Below, one piece after another: positions 25,627-37,600 of a stretch of 64,000 nt of DNA. The stretch lies in assembly GCF_041154455.1 (NCBI RefSeq), contig NZ_AP028664.1, positions 2,419,001-2,483,000 of the forward strand. The letters are read 5' to 3'. A program made the translations under genes and the position numbers. The notes under the pieces were generated by a model. That model did no database searches and was not told the DNA's origin. It saw only the letters and a program-made list of their open reading frames with translations. Position 1 is the first letter of the stretch. Each line of letters opens with the position of its first letter. The DNA comes from Variovorax sp. V213 (GTDB taxonomy: Bacteria; Pseudomonadota; Gammaproteobacteria; Burkholderiales; Burkholderiaceae_C).

Positions 25627-28600
25627 TCAGACGCGCAGGTTCCAGGCCTCTCGCGCGTAGTTTTCCAGGCCCTCGATGCTCTGCGGCAGAACCATCGATT
25701 TCGAAGTCACGGTACCGCCGCGCGTAGGCATCTCCCGGACCACGATCTGCCCGGCCTGCGCCGAGTTCGGATCGTTCGCCGGAAAGCTGCCGTCGTTGTC
25801 ATTCATCCTGCGGTCGGTGAGCCCGTGCATGACGCGGGTCCATTCGGCGGCGGGAATGCCCTGCGGGCCGTCCTTCGCCAGCCGGTCGCGCAGCAGCTGC
25901 AGGCCCTCGTCCACCGTCTTGCCCTCGGACTTCATCAAGGCGTTCCAGGCCACCATCGGCGACACGCCCTCGTGCGTGCAGTCGAGCATGGCGCGGGTCT
26001 GCGCGTCGGAGAAGCCGCTGTCCTTCAGCACGTTGCGCAGCGCCGGGTCGCGCTGCATCTCGCGCGCGTCGACCTGGTCGTAGTGGTGGGCGATGTTGTA
26101 GAACTGCTTGATGCCGGTGAACACGGCCACGGCCAGCCCGCCGATGGTCGCGGCCTCGGCCGGAATGGCCAGCAGCGAGCCCAGCTCGACCGCACCCGCG
26201 CGTGTCAGCGCCGTGCCCGTGACGTTGACCAGGCCCACGCCGCCGTCCACCAGGCCGCCCACGCCCATGCCCACGTTGGTGTACGTCACCCAGGCCGGCA
26301 CCGTGTCCTTCTGTCCGAAGGCCAGCGAGAGGTCGGCCGCACCCACGCCCGCCGTGCCGAGACCGAACACGTACTTCCAGGCCATCTTGCCCTCGATGTC
26401 CGCCGCCGCGCCGTCGATCACTCGGTTGCCGGCGAGCGAGCGCTCGGCCATCAGCGTGGTGTACGGCTTGGCCATGAAGAAGGCCTGCGTCGGCGCGTAG
26501 ATGCGGTGGTACCACTGCGTGTAGTCCTGCACCCCGTCGGCCATCGGACGGAAGTTCGTGATCTCGGTGCTGATGTTGTGCGTGACGAAGCCCGCATTGG
26601 CCACCCAGCGCAGCGCCTGCCCGAAGGCGGTGTTGGCGTTGGTCGCGTTGTTGATGGTCTTCGCGCCCACGCCCAGCAGCTTCTGCAGTTCGCCGTCGAG
26701 CTCACCGCCCAGGCGCGCGTACGCGTTGATGCGCGCTGCATCGGACAGGTCCGGGTCCACTTTCTGGACCAATCCCACGTACTTGTCCACCAGCGCGGTG
26801 CCCTGGCGCACCTCGTTTGCGTTCAGGCCCAGCACGTTCGCCATGCGCTCGGTCTTCAGCTTGAAGGCATCCCAGCGCGCCGCAAAGCGCACGGGCTCGT
26901 TCACCATGCCGTTGAACTGCGCGTCGGCCAGCATCGACCACACCATGCGGGTGGTGCCCGAGACGTGGCGCGTCACGAACATCACCGGGTTGATCAGGTA
27001 CTCGGTCATGGTGCGCGGATCGGGCACCCCCTGCGAGGCGCGGCTCAGCAGCTCCTGGCGCACTTGCGGGCTCTGGCTGATGGCCAGCTTCACGTCGTCG
27101 CTGTCGTACACCTTGACCACCGTGCCCTCCAGGCCCTGCTCGGCCTCGCTGCCCTTTGCGCCGACGCGCAGGCCGTTCAGGCTCTCCTGGGTCTGGTGCA
27201 GCGTGCGGCCCCACTCGCCGATCACGCGGGTGGCATCGTCGACTTTGCCCGCCACCTCCGGGTTCACGCGCCGGTACTGTGCGATGGCGTTGGCAACGCC
27301 CTGGGGCGTGCCGTCGGAAAAATTCGCCACATAGAAGGCCATCGAGGCGCCGGTGGCGTTGTAGCCGGCGGTGCCTCGCAGATTGCCGATGGCCTCGCCC
27401 AGGTGCTTGTTCTGCGCCTGCAAGCCCTTGTCGATGCCCGCGAGCACGCTGTCGCGCATATCGCCGTGGCCGTGCTTTTCCAGCGCATTCGCCAGCTCGA
27501 CCGGCAGCTTCGCGCCGCCCTGCTCCACCGCGCGCTCCACGCCGCGCTGCAGCGTGACGACGAACTCCGGCCGGTCGGCAAAACGCCCCTTCATCAGCTC
27601 GGCAGCAAAACGTTCGGAGAACGCCGAGGTGGGCGTGCGCGCGTCGGCCGCCTCGGCCATGATCGACAGGCCTTCGACGAGATGGTCGAACTGCGACATG
27701 CTGGACAGGTCGTCGCTCGGGCGCGGCAGGTTCTTCTGCAGCAGTTCGAGCATGCCTTGCGCCATCGGCTGTGCGATTTCAGGCGGCGCGTCGCGGTACT
27801 GCGCGAGGTAGTCGCCGACGTCTTGCATCTGCATGCCGGCCAGCAGGTCGAGCGCCCGCGTGCGCTCCGGCTTGAACAGCGGCAGCAGCGTCGCGGCCGC
27901 CTTGTCGCGCTCGGCCGGCGTGGCGCTCACGTCGAGCCGCAGGCGCGCCTCCTTGGCGGCGCCGGCCACGTCGCCGTCGGCCAGCCGCTCCTTCACCACG
28001 GCCTCGGAATGCAGGCGGCCCAGCATGGCGGCATTGTTTTTCACCGCGGTGTTGAATGCCGCACCGTCGGGACCGATCGCGATCAGCGAGGCCGCGGCAA
28101 AGGCGGCCGGATCGGTGCGGGCGAGCTCGCGGCTCTTGTCGTTGATGAACGCGGGGTGATCGGCCACGAGCTTGGCGTAATCCATCTGCGCCTCCACGTC
28201 GGCGGTGGCGCCCTTGAGCAGACCGGAGTCGCGCAGCGCACCGCGCACCGCGTTGTCGCTGTGCACATCGAGCCGGCCCATGGAAAGCAGCTGAGCGCGC
28301 TGCCGGTTGGCCGCAGCCACCGGGTTCGCGCCCTGCTGTACGTCGTTGCGGATGGTCTTCAGCATCTCGGCCGAGAACGCGCCCCAGCGGCTGTCGGCCG
28401 TGTCCTGCAGCGCCTTCGCCGAGGCCGGATCGGCTCCGGGCTGCCGGGCCAGCAGATCGGCTTGGCCCTGCTGGTGCCAGGCCATGCCGAGCGTGACTTC
28501 GGCCGGCACCGAGAAGGCCTCCGGCGTGGCGCGGAAGGAAGGCGTGTCGTGTGCATGCGGCGTCGACGACGCGATCGGATTGCGCGGCAGCCCAACGACG

Positions 28601-31600
28601 CCGCTCGGCACGTCGTGGCCGGTATCGATCGGGCTCACAAGGTTCAGTCCGCTGATACCCACCGCGGCCACCAGTCCCAGCGTGATCTGCCGCTTGATGA
28701 CCTTGCCGGTGCTCCAGCCGGTGGCCGGCCCGTGCGTCTTCTCGACCACGCCGAGCTTGAACTCGTCGTTGCCGCGCGTCACGTTGCGCAGCCCGTTGGC
28801 CGCGTTGGTGCGCGTGGGCGACTGGTTCGAGACGATGAACCAGTCTTCGACCGGCTGCGGCGTGGCCTCGCGCGGCGGGCGCACCTTGCGCGAACGGATC
28901 AGCAGGTTCGGATCCGCGCGCTGCTCGGCCGTGGGCTTCTCGGTCTGGAAGGTGATGTCGGCCGTCTCGCGGTTCTTGATGCGGTAGACCGTCTCCTTGT
29001 CGCCCTTGGGCTCCAGGCCGAATTTGGCGCCCATCTCGCGCCGGGGCATCAGGCCGCCCACGCCCCGGCCCGGCGTGCTGTTGCCGTACCAGCGCACCGT
29101 GCTCGTGCCCTGCGCGACGCGTCCGGCGCCGTTGATCTGCTGCGCCGTGAGGTCGGCCGTGGCAGCCGGGTCGGCGTACAGGTCGGGCTGGCCCTTCACG
29201 CGGTAGACGTAGATGTTCTCGTTGCCGAAGCCGCCGCTCGTGAGCCTGGCGTGCACGGCAGGCCATTCGTCGCCGCGGAAGGCGGCGCTCTGCGGCTCGG
29301 CCGGACGCGGACCGCCGGGTTTCGGCGTACCGCCCTTGGGCGGCGCCACGCCGCCGGTGTCCGGGCCGCCGTCGGCCTTGACTTCGAGCGCCGCCTGGCG
29401 ATACAGCTCGGCCACGCCCACATGAACCGTCGGATCGTAGCCGGCGGCATGATCGATGCCGGTGCGCGACTGGCTGTCCACGCCGCCTTCGCGCGTGATG
29501 GCGCGCATCACGCGCCGCACCTCGTCGGCCGAAGGCAGCAGGTCGGTGCGGTTGTGGTGCACCTCGAGCGCGGCCAGGGTCGCATCAGCGCCCCAGCTGC
29601 CGACGCCGGCCGTCACGAGCTGGTCCACCGTGACTTCGGATGCGATGCGCTGGCCGTCGGGTGCACGGCGCACGCGCTTGTCGACGTTGCCGCCCCCGAC
29701 CTCGTTGCCCACGTCGAGGACCGCGAGCTGCCTGATCTTCGCGCCGTCGGCGCGGCCCTCGTTGATCGTTCGCGCCGCATAGAAGAATTCATCGAGCGCA
29801 GCCACGTGGTCGGTGACGCGCTCGCCGGTGGAACTCCAGTACTCGCCCTTCGCATCGCGCCCGGGCGCCTCCACGCTGATGATCGCGTCGGGGTCGAGAG
29901 CCCGCAGCATCCGCAGGGCTTCGCCCTCGGCGTGCGGGCCGATCTTCAGGCCGAAGGCCCGCACGTCGATGTCGTCGCGTCCCAGCACCGCGAGCGCCGC
30001 CTTCAGCGGCTTGACGTTGGCGGGAATGGTGATGCACGTCGTGTCCTTGCCGAGCTTGGCGAGGCCGGCGGCCAGCACCGCCGCCCCTTTGGTGCTGTCC
30101 GACTCGGGCGCCACGCGGCCGGCGGCGGTGCGGATCGGAAAGCCCGCCACCACCGCGATCTTGCCGGCGTCGCCGAGCATCTTCGCCGCGGCATACGCGC
30201 CGCCCGGCACGTGGATCGGGAAGCCGCGGCCCGAGGGATCGAAGGCCTGCAGCGCGTCGATGGGATCGCCGGCCTCGTCCTGGTCGAGCAGGCGCTGGGC
30301 CAGCTCGACATCGACGTCTTCGCCCAGTTCCTTCAGTGGCACCAGCGTGACGTCGTCGCGCTGGAGTGCGATGTGCAGCGTGTCGAGCACCTCCTTCTGG
30401 TCGACTTGTTTCTGCTCGGGCGGCTTGATCGATGTCGTCTTGTCTTCCACCGCAGTGGTGATGCCGATGGCGCGGCTGGGGCCGGTGCCCGTGCCCGGCG
30501 GCAGTTTCTGCGCCACCTTGATGGCTTCCAGCGCCTGGTTGCTCATGGGATTGACCATCTTGATGGGCCTGGCGTTCTCCTGGGGCCGGATCGCCGGGTC
30601 GGCAAGCGCCTTGGTGAAGAACGGCTCCATCTCGGGATAGTGCGTGCAGCACCACGAAATGGTCGTCACGTCGGGGTCGGCCTTGAGGATCTTGCGCACG
30701 TAGTGGTTGGCAGCCTCCTGCATCAGCACCCGCATCTCCTTGTTCATCGGGTCAGCCATGAAGCGGTTCACCAGCGAGGCCACGTCGAGGTTGCCTTTGT
30801 TGTCGGTGCCGCCCACGGGCACGACATTCTTGTCGGTGTAGACCCCGTCCACGCTCGGGTCCGACAGCAGCGGAAGCTCGGCCGTCTTCTGCGTGGAGAA
30901 GGCGACGACGCGCTCGCCGTCTTTCACCAAGCCCTTGTGGAACGCGCGCGTGCTGTCGATCAGGTCGATCACTGGCGCCTTGATGTTGCGCGCGTAGTCG
31001 CCCTTGCCCGAGGTGCAGGCCGTGTTGCAAGCCATCACGATCAAGTCGACGCCGAGCTTGTCGAGCGTCTGCAGGCCGAGCAGCGTGTGGTCGGCGATTG
31101 CCTTCTTCGGCTTGCCGCCGTACGTGCCCGCCCCGTGGTCGCCCACCATCACCAGGTCAACGCGCGCGCCCGTGGTCTCTTCGACCACTCGCTTGATCTC
31201 TGCCGCGGCAATGATGCCGCCCGAGCCCGAATCGAACACGCCGAGCCGCAGCCGCACGCCGCGCAGGTCGATGGGCGGCGCCATCTGGATCTTCTCGGCG
31301 CGGACCCGCAGCATCGCGGCCACCGCGGCCTCGACGTCGGGCGACATGCCGCCCACGCCCGAGGTCCGCCCGCGCGAATCGACCTCGAACGGCACGCGGC
31401 TGCGGGTCTCGCTGTCCACGCCGCCGGCCTTCATCATGCCCATGACCATGCCGCGGACGGCGCGTTCGTCGGGGACCGCGCTCAAGGCACCAGCACGCCT
31501 CAGCACCTCGGTGCCGAAGGCATAGCCGACCCAGTTGGTGCGCCCGCCCGTCATCGCCACGTCGGCTGTGACGATCGAGGCGATGGGGGTGCCGTTTGGC

Positions 31601-34600
31601 GCGGGCTGCACGCGCGTGTGCACGTCGGGATGGCCGCCGCCCACCTCGTTGCCGAGGTCGAAGCCGGCCACGGTGGTGATGCGGTCGTTGCGCGTGGCGT
31701 CGATGAAGAGCTGGTCGCGCGCGGCGGTGTGGTAGCCGATCGCGTGGCCATGGCTGTTGTGGTATTCGCCCTTCTCGGTGCGGCCGGGCACGTCGAAGCC
31801 CATCAGCAGGTCGGGCTGGTGGCGCCTGAGCAGGCTGGCGGAGCGCCACTCGGCACGCTTGCCGCGCGCGTTGAAGCTCACGATCTCGTAGTGCTCGCCC
31901 TTGCGCTCGCCGAGCGCCTCGAGCGCGGCCTGCAGTACCTTGCGCTGCCGGCGGCCCGCGGCCACGTAGGTGACCTGGGCATCCACGCCGTGCATCTGGC
32001 CCGCGTACAGGCGCGCCGCCTTGCCGGCCACTGCCGCGCCGCCGGGGCCGCTGGTTTCGGCGCGGCCGTTCTCGATCGTGTAGCCGGCGGCGATCATCAC
32101 GCGCGGCGCGCGGCCCTCGGCCACGGCACGGTCGATGGCCGCCGTGGCCGCATCGGCGCCCTCCTCGATGCCGCCCTGGCGGAAGATGCCTTCGGCCGGG
32201 CGGCCGACCGGCATCGTGAGCGCGGCGTTGTAGACGTGCGGGTGGCCAGTCGGGGCCGTGGCCGTGAAGTCCCAGCGGTCGAACTGCGGGTTCGCGATGC
32301 CGACGGGGAAGACACTCTTGTCCTTGTTGACGTAGAACGCTCCGAGGATGTTGTGCGAGCGCGCCTTGCCGACGCGGGTCATCTCGCCGATGCCGCCCTC
32401 GGGCGCGACACGGTAGATCCATGCGCCATCGTTGCGCTTGGACACGGCATCCTGCGCCTTCTCGATCGTGTCGAAGACTTCCTTGCGCTTGGCGCGCACG
32501 TCGTCGCCGCCGAAGATGCCCTTGCTGGGGGGCCGGGCCGACACCACGAAGCACTCCTGCGACTCGGGCGCCGGGTTCTTCAGGAGCGCCCGCGTCACGG
32601 CCTTGTCGGCGTCCGACAGGATCATGCCGGGCGGCAGCTTGCCGGCCTGGCCAGCCTCGCGCTGCTGCGCGATGGTGTCTTCGAGATGCAGCGCGGCAGC
32701 CATCCAGTCACCATCGGTGCCGAAGGCCGAAGGCTTGAGCGGCAGGCCGTCGTCGCCGGCGCTGGCTGCGCGCTGCACCGGGCGGCTGTTCAGCGTCACC
32801 GGCCCCTCGGGCGCCGGGCCTTCGCCGGCCGCCGCCGGCATCGACCGGTTGTGCCGCACGGCGTCGTAGAGCTGCTCGGCCCAGTCCTGGTGCGAGCGCG
32901 TGGAAAGGTCTTCGCCGCGATGGGCGTAGAAGGCATCGAGCTTCTCGCCGAGCACCGAGATGAGCTGCTCGCGCGCCGCGCTCGAAAAGCGCGCCCGCTC
33001 CATCAGAGCGCCGATCTCGGGATTCATTCGCAGCATCGCGTCGAGAGTGACGGCGGTATAGGCGCCGTGGTCGAGGCTCTTTCCATCCTCGAGTCTGTAG
33101 CGGCCCAGCTGGCCATCGAAGCTCTCGTCGCCGGACTTCGGGCCGAAAAGCGCTTCGTCGAACTGCTGGGCCTTGTGCTCGGCATAGGCCTCTTCGAGCG
33201 CCAGCCCGGTCGTGCGCTTCTGCGCAGGATCGAAGCGCAGGAAGCCCGACATCGGCTCGATGACGTACGTGGGCCGCAGCGTGTTCATGTCCTGGTGGTC
33301 CCTGAGCACGAACACGTTGCGCTGGTCCTCGTTGCCGTGCGCAAGTTCGTGCGCGGCGGTGCGCAGGGTAGGCGCGGTGCCGTGCCGGCTTTCGATGGCG
33401 GGATCGCGCAGAACCAGTGCCACGCCATCGCGGCGATGGTAGATGCCCTGCCCCTCGGGCAGCTGTCCGGGGCCGACCACACGCAGGTCGACCGGTTTCA
33501 TGCCGGACTGCTCGCGCCACGCCTGCAGGCTGTCGAGGTCGAGGCCTTGCTCGTGGCTTGGCAGCGCGAGCAGCCGCGCACGCGCCTGTTGCGCACGTTC
33601 GAGCGCCTGGGCGACGCGCGGGTCGTTGGCCGGGATTTGCGTGACGCGCTTCGACTTGTCGACGTAGTAGACGGTGGCGTCGTCGGGCACGTGCAGGAAG
33701 TTGTCCCGCGCCGCGCTGCCCGGCAGGATCAGGCCCGAAGCCCGCGTCGCAGCCTGCACGACCGGATAGCTCACCCGCAGCGCCACCGTGGCGGCAATGT
33801 CGCTGCGCGGATTCTGCGTAACGTCGCGCAGCGTCGCGGGGCCGTCTCCGGTTTTGTCGAGATGGACCGTGGCCAGCACCGCTTCGGGCGGCACCCGGCC
33901 ATCCGCGCCGAGCTTGGGCTCGTAGACGAGCGCGATGTTGTCGTGCCCGCGGTCGCCGTTGCCGACCTGCGCGGCGTCCATCGCCTCCTTGAGCGTGGTG
34001 TAGCGCGCGGGCGGCAGCGCGGCCAGCGCCTCGGGGCTGTCCGCGCCGGCGTATGCGGCCTTGCGCTGCGCAGGCGTCTCGCCGTCCACCGCGCGCGGCA
34101 GGCCGCCGTCGGCGGCATTGAGCGCCATGCCGGTGTTCTCGTCGTAGGGCGTGGCGTGCAGGTAGAACGCGGTGTTGCGCAGCGTCCCACCCGATTGCAG
34201 GATGGCTTTGAGCGTGCCGTTCCAGCTCACGGTGTGCAGGCTGCTGCCGGGCGGGGGCAGCGCGTAGTCGGAACCGTCGTTGTTGTTCGGGCCGTCGGGG
34301 CCGTTGCTGCCGTCCGGGGCATCGGCCGTGTTGGACGAATCCTGGCCCTCGGGTTCGGTCGGCACCGTGCGCGAAAGCAGCGGTACAACACCGTCGGTCT
34401 GGATCTCTCCGCCTTCCTTCGTGGCGTGCACGATGAAGCTGGGATCGCCGGCTGGGGCATCGGGGTTGCGCTCGATGCGGATTTGATCGAAGCCCGCGCT
34501 GCGCAGCCGCTCGTGGATCACCGCCGACTGGTCGGGATCGATGTCCGGGGCTTCGCCGTTGCGCGGCAGCGGACCGTCCGGACGATCGGCGGCGACGTGC

Positions 34601-37600
34601 AGCTCGACACGCCCGCCGGGCGCCATCGCGTCCGACACCTGCGCGGGCAGGAGGCTGTCTTCATTCACCAGGTGCGGCAGCGTGAGCTCGGTCACCACCA
34701 GCTCGTCGTGCAGCGTCCGAGCGGGGGCCGCATTCTGCGCGGCCTGCGCCTGGCTGCGCGCACGCGCCGCCATGGCCGGGTGCAGCGCCACGTTGTTGAG
34801 CGTGCCCGGGATCACCTGCAGCGAGGCCGCGATGAACTCGCCGCGGTTCATGTGCCGGCCCTCGTTGGCCAGCGAGATCAGGTCGCCGGTGCCGAGGCCC
34901 GCCGCGCCGTCGTTCAAGAACTGCGCTCCGAGTCCGAAGTAGGTCAGCTGCTGCTTGACCGGGATGCCGCTGGCTTGCGCCTGCGCCTGCGCGGCCGGCG
35001 ATACCGCCTTCCACAGCGGGATCGCGCCCGACACGCCGCCCGTGAGCGGCGCGGTGACCAGGCCCGCCGCCGAACTGACGAAGGTGGCGCCGATGCGCTT
35101 GTTGCCCTCTTCCGTGCCCAGCTTGCCGTCGAGCCCGACGCGGCCGATTTCCACCGCCACGCGGCCGGTGCCGTCGATGGCCTGCGAGGTGACACCCGCC
35201 CGCGCACCGACCACCGCGCGCCCCGCGAGGTTCAGCGTGCCCTTGCTGCCGACCATCGTTCCGTTGGCCAGCAGCTTGGCGCTGACCGAGGCGCTGGTCT
35301 TGATGCCCGCGCCCACGCCCGTGGCTGTGACCGCGTTGGTGGCGGCATCGACGACCTCGTCCTTGAGCGTGAACTTGACGTCGTCCCAGCTTGCATTGCC
35401 GGTCAGGGCCTTGGCTTCGAGCGTCCACAGCGACGTGTGGCCGTCGGCGTAGATGTCGCGCCCCTGCGCGGCGGCGACGACGTCGCCCGTGGTGTCCCAC
35501 AACGCGCTGACAGCCATCGCCGCGCCAAACCCCACGGCCACGTTGCCGCCCGAGGCAATGGTGGCGGCGATGCCCGCGGCCGCCGTGACCGTCATGCGCA
35601 CGGCGTCGTCCACCACGCTCCAGGTGCCGTCGCTGTCGCGCACCCGGTCGGCCATCTTGTCGGACTCGACGTCGTAGGTGTCCATGAACTCGTTCTCGCG
35701 GCGCGCGTATTCAGAGACCGAGATCCGTCCCGCGCTGAGGTCGTCGCGCAGCTTGCGCAGATCGTCTCGCTGCTCCTGCGTGTAGTTCTTCGCGTCTTCG
35801 GCCGAGTCGCCGGCCATGCTGCCCCAGACGTCGCGCACCCAGGTGTGCCCTTCGATGCCCTTCTTGATGCCCTCGAGATCCTTCTCTAGGCGCTCGTCGT
35901 CCTTGTCCCCGATTTTCAGCAGCTGGTCCGTGAGCGCGTACCGCAGGTCGATCGCCGACTGGAGCTCCTTGCCCTGGTCGGACGCGGACAGCAGCTTGTG
36001 GGTCTGCTGGCTGCGGTAGTCGGGCCTCAGGTTGCGCTGATCGTTGCCGGTGCCCAGCCTGTCCAGCTCTTTCTGGATCTTCGGATTGCGCTCGCCCCAC
36101 TGGGTGATGTAGTTGTCCACCGCGAGCGCCTTGTCGCGCAGGTGCTGCTCCGAGATGTCCTTGATCTGGCCCTTGAGCTTCGTGGTGGCTTCCCGGTTGT
36201 CCTCGGTGTATTTGTCCTCGGCCTTCTTGAGCGCCTCGGGATCGGCGCGGTCGGGCGCAGACATCGTCTTCAGGTACTCGGAGTGCTTCTTGTTCTCGCC
36301 GACCTCGAGGTCGCTGATCTTGCCGTCCGCCAAGGTCTTGGCGAGCGTGTCGATCTTCTCCTGGTCCTTGAAGTTCTCCGGCAAGAGCGTCGGATTGGCG
36401 TCGGCCCAGGCGTCTTTCTTCTGCTGCAGCCGATCGAGCTCACCCTGCGTCAGGTGGGTATTGGCCCCGCCGCTCGCGATGGATGCCTTGTCGTAGCGGA
36501 TGCCGGAATCCAGCGCCGCGTCGCTGGCCTTGTTGCGGTTCAGCCAGGCGTCGCGCGCGGGCCGACCCGCATCGGTGAGGTATTTTTCGCCATGCTCGTC
36601 CATCATCTCCTGCTGCTGGACGAAGGCCTTCCACGCCGCCTTGTTTTCTTCCTCGTCGTTGCGGTACATCGGACCGGGGGGAGTTGCGCCCTGCGCCTCG
36701 CGCTTCTGGATCTCCTTTTCGTCCAGGCCGTTCCACAGCCAGGTGCGCTTCCATTTCTGGAACTCCGTCTCCAGGTCCGCGTCGGCCTGCGTCTTGGCGT
36801 CCTGCTTCTTCACCTGGTCGGCGCCGGCCTTGGCCAGGTCCACGTCCTTGTCGGCCACGTCGACGAGCCGGTCGACATGGTCCAGCAGATCGAGCCGGTC
36901 ATCCAGCGCCTTGATGGCTTCTGCCTGGTCCTTGCTGCCGGGCCGCGCATAGGCGACGTTCTGGTAGGCCACGCGAGCCTGCTCGTCGATCGTCACCTGC
37001 TGCTGCTTGGTGAGCGCCGCGGTGGCCTTGGTGTTGGCGATCGTGGCCTCGCCGCGGGCATCGGTCTGCTGCGACACCAGCAGCTTGCGCTGCTCGACCA
37101 GGTCGGTCACCGGTTCGCCCAGGCGTTTGTAGAGGTGAATCGTCTTGTCGAGGTTGCTGATCTGCTGGCCGTAGCTGTCGGCGTACTTGGCCTTGTCCTC
37201 GGCTTGGTGCTGCAGGTAGCCGAGGCCGCCGCTGACCTCGACGCGCTCGGACTTGCCGGTCTTCGGGTCCTTCTGCATGACCGTGTATTTGGTCTTGTCG
37301 TCGATGTCCTCGCGGCTGCCGCCGCCGTGGTTCAAGTCGTTCCTCTCGACCACCAGGCGGTTGGTGGCGGGATCGTAAATCGTGCGGGTCTCGATGTGGC
37401 CGTTGTCGGCGCTGGGCTTGCTCACGTCGACCGTGCCTTCGGGCAGCGCCGCGAGCACTTCGTCTTCCGTCATGCCCATGGCCTTGGCGGTTTCGGCCAC
37501 GGACTTCTTGTCGTCGAAGATCGACTTGCGCACCCCCTCGCCCGGGCCGTCCTTGGCGTCGGGTTCGCCCATCAGCACCGTGCGGCGGCCGCTCGCGCTC

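Noticed and set aside
30604..31257. Racemase region as a separate murI gene fused by a missed stop
   Set aside because: The frame is continuous on both sides into cyclase-like domains with no start site or stop, and the motifs on either side belong to the same reading frame.
25531..35889. A 3452-codon open frame on the plus strand opposite the giant gene
   Set aside because: It is an antisense mirror caused by high GC and codon bias. It starts in an intergenic hairpin, its product is Arg/His/Gly-rich with no recognisable domain, and the minus-strand frame has clear conserved motifs.
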